Below, piece by piece: positions 1 through 7,909 of a DNA stretch of 38,908 nucleotides (positions are counted from its first letter, which is position 1; each line of letters begins with the position of its first letter). A program made the translations under genes and the position numbers. Source of the DNA: Acetobacteraceae bacterium (lineage in GTDB: Bacteria; Pseudomonadota; Alphaproteobacteria; Acetobacterales; Acetobacteraceae); assembly GCA_025360065.1 (NCBI GenBank), contig JANYCX010000037.1, positions 1 through 38,908 on the forward strand, given 5' to 3'. A model generated the notes under the pieces. It did not search any database, was not told where the DNA came from, and was given only the letters and a program-made list of their open reading frames with translations.

Positions 1-1
1 G

Positions 2-481
2 GAACGGCTTTATGGGTTGTGGTTGGCAGGCACGCTGCGGGCGCCACGGAAGGCTGGCGTGCGCACGGTATCGGCGCAGGTGATCGTGCGGCCGAAATTG
101 CCGGGCAGACATGGGTGGCTCGCCATTCAGATTTGGGAGACGCGAGCTTATGGATCGCAGTTGCAGCATTTGCTGACTGATCCGGGGTTCGCGGCGTTTG
201 TGGCGGCGGTGCCACGGGCAAGGCGGGTGCTGCGGCCGATTTTGCGGATGCTGACGGTTGATGCACTGCCTGCGATACTCGCCAAGCCGATAATGTCGGC
301 GGTGCTGTCCAATGCGGGCAATGCGGTTGCGGGGGCGGTGAAGGCGGCGGAGCCTGGTGGGCGCAAACGGAAAAAGCCTCGGGGCGCGACGGCGTTGGAG
401 TGGCCGCGTAAGGCGTTGCCGCGATTGCCGAAAGGGGCGTGGTTTGAGCCGCCGGGGAAAAATTGGGGCTCAGGCGGATGA
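2..481 (+). CDS. Unrecognised protein, 5'-truncated by the window edge
   Basis: The reading frame is open from the first complete codon (base 2) to a TGA at 479-481. The true start therefore probably lies outside the window, although a TTG at 17 could also serve. About 159 residues are visible. The middle has a hydrophobic stretch rich in Ala, Val and Leu. The C-terminal third is basic (a Lys/Arg run around GGRKRKKPRG) and then rich in Pro, Gly and Trp. There is no signal peptide or catalytic motif I can recognise. The gene runs in the same direction as miaB but is separated from it by 290 bases that contain a promoter, so it is probably not in the same operon. Codon use is GC-rich like its neighbours. 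I do not know the function. Confidence 0.55.
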   Translation, partial: ERLYGLWLAGTLRAPRKAGVRTVSAQVIVRPKLPGRHGWLAIQIWETRAYGSQLQHLLTDPGFAAFVAAVPRARRVLRPILRMLTVDALPAILAKPIMSAVLSNAGNAVAGAVKAAEPGGRKRKKPRGATALEWPRKALPRLPKGAWFEPPGKNWGSGG

Positions 482-694
482 GAATTGGCACGTCTTTTTT
501 GTTGCTATATCGTAATAATAATGCCACGGTCGCACCGGGGATGGGGGGTGGTTGGGTGGTTACTCCTATTGTTCACACAGGAAACACCGCTTTCGCTTGA
601 CAAGCCCACCCTCACCCCTGCCAGACTGCGGTTGTTCACAGGAGGCAGACTCGCCGCATCAAGCCCCGCCCATGCAACATTGACCCGCCCCACC

Positions 695-723
695 TTGACC
701 CTTTGGGCTGGGGCAGCGATGTC
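695..723 (+). promoter_or_regulatory. Predicted sigma-70 promoter of the miaB operon
   Basis: A TTGACC -35 box (695-700) is followed after 17 bases by GATGTC (718-723). Transcription would begin near 729-731, just at the foot of the hairpin that covers the miaB ribosome binding site. The same box pattern (TTGAC- then GATGT-, 17-base spacer) occurs before the VOC gene at 16052-16080, which supports it slightly. The rest of 482-771 shows no gene: it holds an AT-rich patch near 500-522 and two TTGTTCACA nonamers. Confidence 0.4.
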
Positions 724-727
724 TGCG

Positions 728-764
728 CCCTTATCCGCCCCAAGCTGGTGGGATGCGGCAAGGG
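728..764 (+). promoter_or_regulatory. Leader hairpin covering the miaB Shine-Dalgarno
   Basis: CCCTT (728-732) pairs with AAGGG (760-764), CCGC (735-738) with GCGG (755-758), and CCC (739-741) with GGG (750-752), closing an 8-base loop. Small internal loops interrupt the stem. The 3' strand AAGGG is the miaB Shine-Dalgarno, 7 bases before the ATG at 772. The ribosome binding site is therefore masked when the hairpin forms. Pairing is read from the sequence; a regulatory role is inferred. Confidence 0.4.
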
Positions 765-771
765 ACATACG

Positions 772-2127
772 ATGAACGAGACCAAACGCCTGCACATGAT
801 CACCTGGGGCTGCCAGATGAACGTCTATGACAGCGGCCGCATGGCCGATGTTTTGGCGCCGTTGGGGTATGTGCCGTCCGCGACGCCGGAAGATGCTGAC
901 ATGGTGATCCTCAACACCTGCCACATTCGCGATCGCGCGGCGGAGAAAGTGTTTTCCGAGCTCGGCCGCCTTCGGGTGATGAAGGACGCGCGCGCGGAAG
1001 CCGGGCACAAAATGGTGCTGGCGGTGGCGGGCTGCGTGGCGCAGGCGGAGGGGGCTGAAATCCTCGCCCGCGCACCTTATGTCGATATCGTGCTCGGCCC
1101 GCAAACTTATCACAAACTGCCCGAAATGGTTGCCCGCGCGGCGCGTGCCGGGGGCGCGGTGATCGAAACCGACTTCCCGCCCGAGGATAAGTTCGACCAT
1201 TTGCCCGAAGCCACCGCGCCCCAGGGCATCACCGCGTTCCTGACCATTCAGGAAGGCTGCGACAAATTCTGCTCGTTCTGCGTGGTGCCTTACACGCGCG
1301 GTGCGGAAATGAGCCGCCCGGTGGCCGCGATCATTGCCGAAGCCCGCCGCCTGGTGGCGCAAGGCAGCCGCGAGATCACCTTGCTTGGCCAGAACGTTAA
1401 CGCTTGGCACGGCGTTGGCCTCGATGGACAACCGACAAGCCTGGGCACGCTGGTGCGATTGCTGGCGAAACTGCCGGGCCTGGACCGCATTCGCTACACC
1501 ACGTCCCATCCGCGTGACATGGATGACGATCTGATCGCAGCCCATGGCGAGGTTCCCGAACTGATGCCGTTCCTGCATTTGCCGGTGCAGTCAGGATCGG
1601 ACCGCATTCTGGCCGCGATGAACCGGCGGCATACGGCGGCGGACTACCTCGCCTTGGTCGCCAAGCTGCGCGCGGCACGGCCAGACATCGCGTTATCGTC
1701 GGATTTCATCATCGGCCATCCGGGCGAAACCGAGGCGGATTTTGAGGCCACACTGGCCCTGATCCGCGCGGTTGGCTTTGCCCAGGCGTTCAGCTTCAAA
1801 TACTCCGCCCGCCCCGGAACCCCCGCCGCCGGCGCGCCGATGCAGGTGCCCGAGGCCGACAAGGACCGCCGCCTGCAAACCCTTCAAGCCCTGTTGCGGC
1901 AACAACAGGCCGAGTTCAACCTGTCCGTCGAAGGCCAGGTCATGCCGGTTCTCATCACTGGCGCCGGGCGCCGGCCCGGGCAGATCGGCGGTCGGTCGCC
2001 GTGGTTGCAACCGGTGCATCTCGACGGCCCGGCACATCTGATCGGGCGTGAAATTCCGGTGCGCATTGTCATCGGCAAACCGAGCTCTCTGGCTGGAACC
2101 CTTGTTGAGGAGTTAGTCCAAGCTTGA
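772..2127 (+). CDS. miaB: tRNA-2-methylthio-N6-dimethylallyladenosine synthase MiaB
   Basis: This radical-SAM methylthiotransferase adds a 2-methylthio group to i6A at position 37 of tRNAs that read UNN codons. The 451-residue product has the family's three parts. The N-terminal UPF0004 domain carries the cluster-binding cysteines C14 (WGCQMN), C50 (NTCHIRD) and C88 (AGCVAQ). The radical-SAM core has CxxxCxxC at C163, C167 and C170. A TRAM domain lies at the C-terminus. I chose the ATG at 772 because [17 protein letters not shown] is the normal family N-terminus and AAGGGA lies 7 bases upstream; longer in-frame starts upstream add unrelated residues. The gene overlaps the next one by four bases, so it heads the miaB-phoH-ybeY-corC operon typical of alphaproteobacteria. 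Confidence 0.95.
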   Translation: MNETKRLHMITWGCQMNVYDSGRMADVLAPLGYVPSATPEDADMVILNTCHIRDRAAEKVFSELGRLRVMKDARAEAGHKMVLAVAGCVAQAEGAEILARAPYVDIVLGPQTYHKLPEMVARAARAGGAVIETDFPPEDKFDHLPEATAPQGITAFLTIQEGCDKFCSFCVVPYTRGAEMSRPVAAIIAEARRLVAQGSREITLLGQNVNAWHGVGLDGQPTSLGTLVRLLAKLPGLDRIRYTTSHPRDMDDDLIAAHGEVPELMPFLHLPVQSGSDRILAAMNRRHTAADYLALVAKLRAARPDIALSSDFIIGHPGETEADFEATLALIRAVGFAQAFSFKYSARPGTPAAGAPMQVPEADKDRRLQTLQALLRQQQAEFNLSVEGQVMPVLITGAGRRPGQIGGRSPWLQPVHLDGPAHLIGREIPVRIVIGKPSSLAGTLVEELVQA

Positions 2128-3158
2128 CCCACATCATCGCCGCCCCCGCGTCCCGTCCGGTGCAGGCTGACAGCCGCGCCGTCACCTTGCATTTCGACAA
2201 CAACGCGCTGCTCGCCGTGTTGCTTGGCGATCATGACCGCCATTTGGTGCGATTGCAGCAAGGGCTCGGGGTTCGATTGTCGTGCCGAGGCAACCGGGTG
2301 GCGATTGCCGGGGATGCGGCCAGGGTGGAGCAGGCGCAAACCGCGTTGACCGATCTTTACCGCCGCATCGAACGGGGCGAGCCGATTGGCGCCAGCGATA
2401 TCGATGCCGCGATCCGGATGAGCGACGCCGACGATCCGCGGCTGCCGCTGTCTGATCTGCCGGCGATCCACACGCGGCGCGGTGCGGTTGGCCCGCGCAG
2501 CCCTGGCCAGTCGCGCTACATGGATTTGCTGTCGAAACACGAAATGGTTTTTGGCATCGGCCCGGCCGGCACTGGCAAGACCTACCTCGCGGTCGCCCAG
2601 GCTGTCGCGATGCTGATTTCCGGTAAAGTCGATCGGATCGTGCTGTCACGCCCGGCGGTTGAGGCTGGCGAACGGCTCGGGTTCCTGCCCGGCGACCTGA
2701 AGGAAAAGGTCGATCCCTATTTGCGCCCGCTTTACGACGCGCTCGCCGACATGCTGCCGGGCGATCAGGTGACCAAGCGGATGGAGCGTGGGGAAATCGA
2801 AGTGGCCCCCTTGGCGTTCATGCGTGGCCGCACTTTGGCCCACGCGTTCGTGATTTTGGACGAAGCGCAGAACACCACCGCGGTGCAGATGAAGATGTTC
2901 CTGACCCGGATGGGCGAGGGCACAAGGATGGTTATCACCGGCGATCTGTCGCAGATCGATCTGCCGACCGGCATTCGTTCCGGTCTGCGCGACGCGCTCG
3001 ACACGCTTGAAGGTGTGCCCGGCATTGCCGTTAACCGTTTCGATCGTGGTGACATCGTGCGCCACCCGCTGGTCGGACGCATTGTCGAAGCCTATGATGC
3101 CCGTGCGGCGGCCGAAAAGGAAACCAGCGCCCGCAGGTCGGATGCAACAGGCAGGTAA
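2124..3158 (+). CDS. PhoH-like ATPase
   Basis: This is a cytosolic P-loop ATPase of the PhoH/YbeZ family, which is genetically linked to the rRNA endonuclease YbeY and is thought to act with it in ribosome maturation. The 344-residue product has a Walker A GPAGTGKT at about 146-153 and a Walker [10 protein letters not shown] at about 242-250. An N-terminal KH-like segment covers roughly 20-90. The start is a TTG at 2124 that overlaps the miaB stop; GAGGAG lies 11 bases upstream, which is long but usable, and no better start precedes the conserved N-terminus. The TAA stop abuts the ybeY ATG directly. Family assignment is firm; the exact substrate is not known from sequence. Confidence 0.9.
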   Translation: MTHIIAAPASRPVQADSRAVTLHFDNNALLAVLLGDHDRHLVRLQQGLGVRLSCRGNRVAIAGDAARVEQAQTALTDLYRRIERGEPIGASDIDAAIRMSDADDPRLPLSDLPAIHTRRGAVGPRSPGQSRYMDLLSKHEMVFGIGPAGTGKTYLAVAQAVAMLISGKVDRIVLSRPAVEAGERLGFLPGDLKEKVDPYLRPLYDALADMLPGDQVTKRMERGEIEVAPLAFMRGRTLAHAFVILDEAQNTTAVQMKMFLTRMGEGTRMVITGDLSQIDLPTGIRSGLRDALDTLEGVPGIAVNRFDRGDIVRHPLVGRIVEAYDARAAAEKETSARRSDATGR

Positions 3159-3599
3159 ATGGACCCGAGTTTTTCTAGTCGCCCCACTTCGGTGGGGATT
3201 AACGTGAGCGTCGAGGACCGGGGCTGGTTTCGCCTGGTTCGCAACCCCCAAGCCATTGCCCGCCGTGCGGCGGCTATGGCGGGCGGTGGTGCCAATATCC
3301 TGCTGGCCGACAACGCCACCGTCCGCCGGCTCAACGCGCGCCATCGCGGCCGCGACAAGCCGACCAACGTGCTGACCTTTGAACCTGGCGACATCATCCT
3401 GGCATCGGGCGTCGTTGCCGCCGAAGCCAAGCGCGACGGCAAACGCCCCGGTGACCATCTGGCCCATCTGGTGATCCACGGCATTCTGCATCTGCAAGGC
3501 TATGACCATGATCGCGCTGGCGATGCGCGGGCAATGGAAATGCGCGAAACCCGCCTGCTCGCCCGCCTCGGCGTGCCCAACCCGTGGGCCCGGCGATGA
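3159..3599 (+). CDS. ybeY: Endoribonuclease YbeY (16S rRNA maturation)
   Basis: YbeY is a zinc-dependent single-strand endoribonuclease needed for 16S rRNA 3'-end maturation and ribosome quality control. The 146-residue product contains the signature H107-GIL-H111-LQGYD-H117, whose three histidines bind the metal, and the family segment around DKPTNVLTFEPGD. The ATG at 3159 follows the phoH stop with no gap, so translation is likely coupled. The last bases overlap the corC start (ATGA). Length and motifs are normal for the family. Confidence 0.95.
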   Translation: MDPSFSSRPTSVGINVSVEDRGWFRLVRNPQAIARRAAAMAGGGANILLADNATVRRLNARHRGRDKPTNVLTFEPGDIILASGVVAAEAKRDGKRPGDHLAHLVIHGILHLQGYDHDRAGDARAMEMRETRLLARLGVPNPWARR

Positions 3600-4471
3600 G
3601 CGGCACTCGCGCCGGCATTATCGGCCGCATCCGCACCCGGCTTGGTCGGCGGGCGCCTGACCATAATTTGCGCGACAGCATCGCCGAACTGGTCCAGGAA
3701 GCCGAGGACGCGCCGGATACCCCCGGCGAATTGCCCGATCTTGACCGCCAGGAACGCGCGCTGATCGCCAACGTGCTGCGCCTGCGCGGCATGTCGGCTG
3801 ATGACGTGATGGTGCCGCGCGCCGATATCGTGGCAATGGCCGCGGATGTGGCGCTCGATCAGGCGTTGGAGCAATTGCGCTTGGAAGGCCATTCGCGCCT
3901 GCCTATCTACCGCGAACAACTCGATGACATCATCGGCATGGTCCATATCAAGGATGTCTATGCCTATGTCGGCCGTCCCGAGGCGTTCAAGCTCGAAGCG
4001 ATCATGCGCAAACCCTTGCTGGTGGCGCCGCAAATCCCGGTGCTCGAACTGCTGCTGCAAATGCGCCAGGCACGGATGCATTTGGCGCTGGTGGTCGATG
4101 AATATGGCGGCATTGACGGGCTGGTGACGATCGAAGACCTCGTCGAGGAAATTGTCGGCGACATCGCCGATGAACATGATGAAGTGGCCGGACCAATGAT
4201 CACCGAGCGGCCTGACGGCACGTTCGACATTGATGCGCGCCTGCCGATCGAAGCCTTCGAGGAACGCATGGGGCCGGTGCTGACCGACGACGAGCGCGCG
4301 GCGGATATCGATACGATCGGCGGACTTGTCTTCGCCCTCGCCGGCCGGATCCCGACGCGGGGTGAAGTGCTGAGCCATCCATCGGGGATCGAATTCCGGG
4401 TGTTGGAGGCTGATGCGCGCCGACTGCGGCGGTTGCGGGTGAAAAAGGCAGCAACGGCAACGAAGCCTTAA
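3596..4471 (+). CDS. corC: CorC/HlyC-type CBS-domain transporter-associated protein
   Basis: The 291-residue protein has a pair of CBS domains (around DVMVPRADI and GHSRLPIYRE, then VVDEYGGIDGLVTIEDLVEE) and a C-terminal CorC_HlyC domain. Proteins of this family are linked to Mg/Co efflux and membrane stress. There is no membrane segment, so it is the soluble type. I chose the ATG at 3596 because it overlaps the ybeY stop; the GTG at 3584 adds four residues and is less likely. In many relatives apolipoprotein N-acyltransferase (lnt) follows, but it is absent here and an exported carbonic-anhydrase-like gene comes next. Confidence 0.85.
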   Translation: MSGTRAGIIGRIRTRLGRRAPDHNLRDSIAELVQEAEDAPDTPGELPDLDRQERALIANVLRLRGMSADDVMVPRADIVAMAADVALDQALEQLRLEGHSRLPIYREQLDDIIGMVHIKDVYAYVGRPEAFKLEAIMRKPLLVAPQIPVLELLLQMRQARMHLALVVDEYGGIDGLVTIEDLVEEIVGDIADEHDEVAGPMITERPDGTFDIDARLPIEAFEERMGPVLTDDERAADIDTIGGLVFALAGRIPTRGEVLSHPSGIEFRVLEADARRLRRLRVKKAATATKP

Positions 4472-4508
4472 TGTCGGCATGGGAGCTTAGGTGGGACGTT
4501 GGATCGGA

Positions 4509-4537
4509 TTGCGTGCCCTGCACCGCGTTGTTACGAT
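4509..4537 (+). promoter_or_regulatory. Possible promoter of the carbonic-anhydrase-like gene
   Basis: TTGCGT (4509-4514) and TACGAT (4532-4537) are separated by 17 bases. Transcription would start near 4544, just before the GAGGAG ribosome binding site (about 4553-4558). The boxes match the consensus only partly. Confidence 0.3.
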
Positions 4538-4564
4538 TTGCATAATCATTCGAGAGGAGCTTCA

Positions 4565-5128
4565 ATGATGACCATCCAAACTCATGGTATGTCTTGCGCC
4601 TGCTGTTTGCCGGCGGGCTTTCCCGGTGGGCAGGGCGTTTCGCGCCGCGCAGTTCTCGCGGGCCTGGTCGCCGCCCCACTGCTGATCCCCGGTACGGTGC
4701 GTGCTGCCGATGGTGCGGTGTTTGACTCGATGCTGCTGTCCTGCATTGATCCACGCATGGTGACGCCGGTTGGCGATTACATGTTCGGCCGCGGTCTGCG
4801 TGGCAAGTTCAGCCAATTCGTTATCGCGGGTGCCGCGATTGGTGTTGTCGCACCGCAATTCGCGTCCTGGCAGCCGGCGTTCTGGGATAATCTCGGCACA
4901 TCAATTAAGCTGCACGGCATTACCCGACTGATCGCGATCGATCATCGCGATTGTGGCGCGGCCAAAATTGCTTATGGCGACGGCGCGGTTGCCACCAGGG
5001 CGTTGGAAACTGAAACCCATCAGAAGGCAGCAACCGCCTTCCGTGCCGAAATGACCAAACGCCAGCCGACCATGAAGCTCGAAATCGGGTTGATGGCGCT
5101 TGATGGCGGGATAGAGATGTTTGCCTGA
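4565..5128 (+). CDS. Tat-exported beta-carbonic-anhydrase-like protein
   Basis: Beta-carbonic anhydrases hydrate CO2 to bicarbonate at a zinc held by two Cys and one His. This 187-residue protein has the C60-x-D62-x-R64 motif (LLSCIDPRMV) and H127-xx-C130 (AIDHRDCGA), so the full ligand set is present. The N-terminus carries a twin-arginine signal (SRRAVLAG, R27-R28) and a hydrophobic run ending near VRAADG, so periplasmic location is predicted. A CACC cluster (residues 11-14) precedes the signal, which is unusual. The usual beta-CA RNAGN stretch is not obvious, so activity should not be assumed. GAGGAG lies 6-9 bases before two adjacent ATGs (4565 or 4568). The gene is monocistronic, ending at the hairpin at 5141. 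Confidence 0.75.
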   Translation: MMTIQTHGMSCACCLPAGFPGGQGVSRRAVLAGLVAAPLLIPGTVRAADGAVFDSMLLSCIDPRMVTPVGDYMFGRGLRGKFSQFVIAGAAIGVVAPQFASWQPAFWDNLGTSIKLHGITRLIAIDHRDCGAAKIAYGDGAVATRALETETHQKAATAFRAEMTKRQPTMKLEIGLMALDGGIEMFA

Positions 5129-5140
5129 GATAATCTATAT

Positions 5141-5166
5141 GATGCGGTTCCGTTTGGAACCGCATC
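5141..5166. terminator. Perfect 11-bp hairpin between convergent genes
   Basis: GATGCGGTTCC (5141-5151) and GGAACCGCATC (5156-5166) form a perfect 11-bp stem with a GTTT loop. The hairpin lies between two convergent genes and touches the vapD stop codon (5166-5168). No long T-tract follows on either strand, so it may be a bidirectional RNA 3'-end structure rather than a classical intrinsic terminator. Confidence 0.6.
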
Positions 5167-5447
5167 TATGCCTTCACCAACGTGGTGAAGTCTGACCATT
5201 GGTCGACCCGAAATGCCCGAATGTCGCGCACCGAGGCGGGCAGCCACGGCAGCGCCTTCAGCGCCATGATCGCACTGAAAAGATTCGCGAGGTCTTCGGA
5301 ATTCGTCGTGTAAAGGCTACCCTGCACCCGATTAAACCCGAAATTCGCCAGAGTGCCGCCAATGTCGGCATAAGCCTGAGAAACGCCCTTCGGATGATTC
5401 TCAGCGGTAGCGGCAACAACCAGATCAAACGCGATGGCAAACATCAA
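5166..5447 (-). CDS. vapD: VapD-family (Cas2-like) putative endoribonuclease
   Basis: The 93-residue product matches the VapD family by its whole layout: MMFAIAFDLVV at the first strand with the conserved Asp, then HPKGVSQAYADIGGTLANFGF, the VQGSLYTTN segment and a C-terminal VRDIRAFRVDQWSDFT. VapD proteins have a ferredoxin-like fold related to Cas2, and characterised members are mRNA-cleaving toxins. No CRISPR array or other cas gene is present, so a CRISPR role is unlikely. It overlaps its upstream partner by four bases. The pair looks like a toxin-antitoxin type unit, but toxicity is inferred. Confidence 0.8.
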   Translation of the reverse strand: MMFAIAFDLVVAATAENHPKGVSQAYADIGGTLANFGFNRVQGSLYTTNSEDLANLFSAIMALKALPWLPASVRDIRAFRVDQWSDFTTLVKA

Positions 5448-5638
5448 CGCTCCTTGGGATCGTCAAGAATATCGCTCAGCCGATAGGGGACTTCCTCCCC
5501 GGTTTCGAGCACGCGAATTCGCATCAAGTGGTCACCTTCGGCAAGCGCCTCAACCGCGCCGACAATCTCATAAACCGGACCGGACACGCCAAAGCGACGC
5601 CATGTACCGATCAGGTTGGCAGGCTGGATATAGGACAT
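5444..5638 (-). CDS. Small partner of VapD (DUF5397-like), possible antitoxin
   Basis: The 64-residue product (starting MSYIQPANLIGTW) has the look of a small all-beta protein: GPVYEIVGAVEAL, then GDHLMRIRVLETGEEVPY and RLSDILDD. I think it belongs to the DUF5397 family, but that is from memory of the motif. It is translated first and overlaps vapD by four bases, the usual antitoxin-toxin order. I chose the ATG at 5638 because a TATAAT box at 5669-5674 puts the transcription start near 5662; the earlier TTG and ATG codons (5680, 5665, 5662) fall in or just at the promoter. Confidence 0.6.
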   Translation of the reverse strand: MSYIQPANLIGTWRRFGVSGPVYEIVGAVEALAEGDHLMRIRVLETGEEVPYRLSDILDDPKER

Positions 5639-5668
5639 GGATCGACCCTGCGTTTGGAGCATCATGCC

Positions 5669-5674
5669 ATTATA
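5669..5674 (-). promoter_or_regulatory. TATAAT -10 box of the vapD unit
   Basis: A perfect TATAAT is read on the minus strand at 5674-5669, 31 bases before the chosen ATG. No convincing -35 box is found at 16-18 bases, so the promoter may be weak or activator-dependent. In this GC-rich sequence a perfect -10 box is rare enough to note. Confidence 0.4.
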
Positions 5675-5719
5675 GCCCAAGCCGGGATCAAATACCGAGC
5701 AAAGAATTCGCCACCCGCG

Positions 5720-6271
5720 TCACCCCGCCGGCGTCAAACTCCACTCGGGCGCACCCGGCTCGCAAAAGAACGGCATCGCGTTCGCCGTCCGCACATTCGG
5801 CTCCAGCCCCATTTCCGCCCGCAGCGCGCGAAATAGCGCGCCATGCGCCACCACCAGCACCGGTGCCGGCTTGGCGAGCGCGCGGTTCACCGCCGCAACC
5901 GCGCGGGTGCGCAAGTCCATAAACGGTTCGGCGTCCGGCGGGGTGAAATGGCCGGCCACCCAGTCATTGAACCAGTCCGACATCGGCTGGCCTTCGTGGC
6001 TGCCAAAGGAAACTTCGCGCAGCCCCTCATCCAGTTCAACCTCCAGCCCCAGCGGGGTCGCGGCAATCCGCGCGGTATCATGCGCGCGCGACAAGGGTGA
6101 GGCCACAATCGTCATGATCCCGCGCCCGCGCAGCATGTCGGCGGCGCGCGCGGCTTGTGCCAGGCCGTTGGCATTCAGGGGGATATCGACATTGCCCTGG
6201 CTCAGGCCCTGCGCGTTCCAGTCGGTTTCGCCGTGGCGCAGGAACCAGAAGGCGCGCTGGATAAGTCTCAT
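5720..6271 (-). CDS. Histidine phosphatase (phosphoglycerate-mutase-like)
   Basis: This 183-residue member of the histidine phosphatase superfamily has the catalytic RHG at residues 12-14 (FLRHGETDWN), the second arginine region (ASPLSRAHDTA), the acid segment (REVSFGSHEG) and the second histidine (VVAHGALFRAL). The size fits cofactor-dependent phosphatases acting on small phosphoesters; the substrate cannot be read from sequence. I chose the ATG at 6271, which overlaps the glutathione transferase stop (ATGA); a longer frame upstream reads through that neighbour. It is the last gene of the long minus-strand run. Confidence 0.85.
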   Translation of the reverse strand: MRLIQRAFWFLRHGETDWNAQGLSQGNVDIPLNANGLAQAARAADMLRGRGIMTIVASPLSRAHDTARIAATPLGLEVELDEGLREVSFGSHEGQPMSDWFNDWVAGHFTPPDAEPFMDLRTRAVAAVNRALAKPAPVLVVAHGALFRALRAEMGLEPNVRTANAMPFFCEPGAPEWSLTPAG

Positions 6272-6891
6272 ACGGCCAGGCCTTCGCTCGCGAGCATCCG
6301 CATCACGGCCGGGCGCGCATTCATCCGGGCAAAATGGGCGGCGCAATTGGGCGGCAAAGTCATTTTCATCCGTGCCGCGCCCCAGAACTCGACGTAGTAG
6401 AGCGCCGCATCAAAGATCGAGAAATGGCCACCGGCATAGTCACGGCCTGCCATCGCCGCATCCAGCACCTTGAAGCCGGCATCCACCATCGCCCGGCCCT
6501 GGTCTCGCACTGTGTCATAGTCGGCTTCGTGCTGAGCGTATTTGCGCGGGTTGAACATACGGGAAAACCCATGCATGTGCTGGGTCGAGATCGAGTATTC
6601 CATGATTTCCAGTCCACGCACCAAATCTTCCGGATCGCTCGGCAGCAATCCGGCATCGGGATTGGTCAGCGCAAGCCACAACGCAATCGCCTGGAATTCG
6701 GTCAACAGTGACCCATCACCGCGTTCGAGCACCGGAATTTTGGACTTCGGATTGATCCCGACAAAGGGCGGCCGCAAATGCGCGCCCTCGCCCAGCAGCA
6801 CCCGCTCCAGTTCAAACGGCTTGCCAATTTCCTCGAGCAGCAGATGGATACCGATCGAACAGGCACCCGGCGCGTAATACAGCTTGGTCAT
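6268..6891 (-). CDS. Glutathione S-transferase, beta-class-like
   Basis: The 207-residue protein has a thioredoxin-fold N-terminus (KLYYAPGACSIGIHLLLEE) with the Cys-Ser pair at C11-S12 typical of bacterial beta-class enzymes, the cis-proline segment KSKIPVLE, the LTEFQAIALWLA glutathione-binding turn, and an all-helical C-terminal domain. It probably conjugates or reduces electrophiles with glutathione in the cytosol. Two ATGs occur (6897 and 6891). The AGGAG at about 6900 directly abuts the first but is 6 bases from the second, so I prefer 6891. It is 21 bases downstream of prs and overlaps the phosphatase. Confidence 0.85.
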   Translation of the reverse strand: MTKLYYAPGACSIGIHLLLEEIGKPFELERVLLGEGAHLRPPFVGINPKSKIPVLERGDGSLLTEFQAIALWLALTNPDAGLLPSDPEDLVRGLEIMEYSISTQHMHGFSRMFNPRKYAQHEADYDTVRDQGRAMVDAGFKVLDAAMAGRDYAGGHFSIFDAALYYVEFWGAARMKMTLPPNCAAHFARMNARPAVMRMLASEGLAV

Positions 6892-6912
6892 CGACATCTC
6901 CTGTAAGTGTGG

Positions 6913-7828
6913 CTAGTCCCAAAGGGAGCTCACCGATTTCTCGGTACTGATACGGTCCATCGCCTCGGCGATTAGCGGCGCGATCTCGATCTGGCTGATA
7001 TTGCGCGCGCTTTTCACTGCGGCAGTTGCCATGATGCTATCGGTCATCACCAGCCGTTCAATCGGGCTGTCGCCAATCCGCTGCACCGCCTGGCCCGAAA
7101 GCACCCCATGGGTGACGTAGACGCTGGCCGATTTGGCACCGCGCGCGAGCAGCGCCCGGGCGGCGTTGACCAAGGTGCCGCCGGAATCAACGATGTCATC
7201 GACCAGAATACAGTCGCGGCCAGAAACGTCGCCGATCACGTTCATCACTTCGGATACGCCGGCCTGTTCGCGGCGCTTGTCGATAATGGCCAGATCGCGC
7301 CATCGCGTCCCGCAGCACGCCGCCAACATCTGGCGACACAATCATCACCGATCTTCCGGCATAGGTTTCGCGAATATGACGGCTGAACAAGGGGGCTGCG
7401 TAAAGATTATCCACCGGGATATCGAAAAAACCCTGAATCTGATCGGCGTGCAAGTCCATCGTCAGCACTCGGTCAGCGCCGGCTTCAACGATCAGGTTGG
7501 CTACCAGCTTGGCCGAAATCGGGGTGCGGGGGCCCGATTTGCGGTCCTGACGAGCATAGCCGAAATAGGGCACCACGGCGGTAATTCGCCGTGCACTCGC
7601 CCGGCGCAACGCATCGAGGGTAATCAACAATTCCATCAGATGGTCATTGGCGGGGTATGAGGTCGATTGCACCACAAAGACATCCTCGCCCCGGATGTTC
7701 TCATGGATTTCGACGAAAATCTCCATGTCGGCGAAGCGCCGCACGGTAGCCTTGGTCAGTTTCTGGCCAAGGGCGTCGGCGACCGCCTCGGCAAGCGGGC
7801 GGTTGCTGTTGCAAGCGACAATCTTCAT
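6913..7828 (-). pseudogene. prs: Ribose-phosphate pyrophosphokinase, frameshifted
   Basis: Prs makes PRPP from ribose 5-phosphate and ATP for nucleotide, His and Trp synthesis. The first half (from ATG 7828) reads normally: [58 protein letters not shown]. It then goes out of frame and stops after about 210 residues. The second half resumes in another frame with [19 protein letters not shown] and the PRPP loop [14 protein letters not shown], ending at 6913. Between GGVLR and DLAIIDKR there are 13 bases (7297-7309), where homologues have about 10 codons, so about 17 bases appear to be missing. Prs is usually essential, so a sequencing or assembly error, or a second copy elsewhere, should be considered. 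Confidence 0.85.
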
Positions 7829-7909
7829 CAGGCTTTAATCCGGCTGGGGCGGGCGGGTTCTAGCAACGGCATGGCTGATTGTCCATGAACCGCCTTGGTC
7901 GAGGCAGGG

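Noticed and set aside
569-640. Two TTGTTCACA nonamers (569-577 and 632-640), each one mismatch from a DnaA box, in the longest intergenic region
   Set aside because: Only two imperfect boxes, no AT-rich unwinding region or dnaA/dnaN-type neighbours, so an origin is not supported.
505-1578. Long minus-strand open frame opposite miaB
   Set aside because: The plus strand encodes a complete MiaB with all its motifs. The minus frame is a shadow typical of GC-rich codon bias.
5166-5638. VapD as part of a CRISPR-Cas locus because of its Cas2-like fold
   Set aside because: No direct-repeat array, cas1 or effector gene is seen anywhere in the window.
7196-7828. Programmed ribosomal frameshifting in prs
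   Set aside because: There is no slippery heptamer, and the spacing between conserved blocks is too short by about 17 bases, which a recoding event would not restore.
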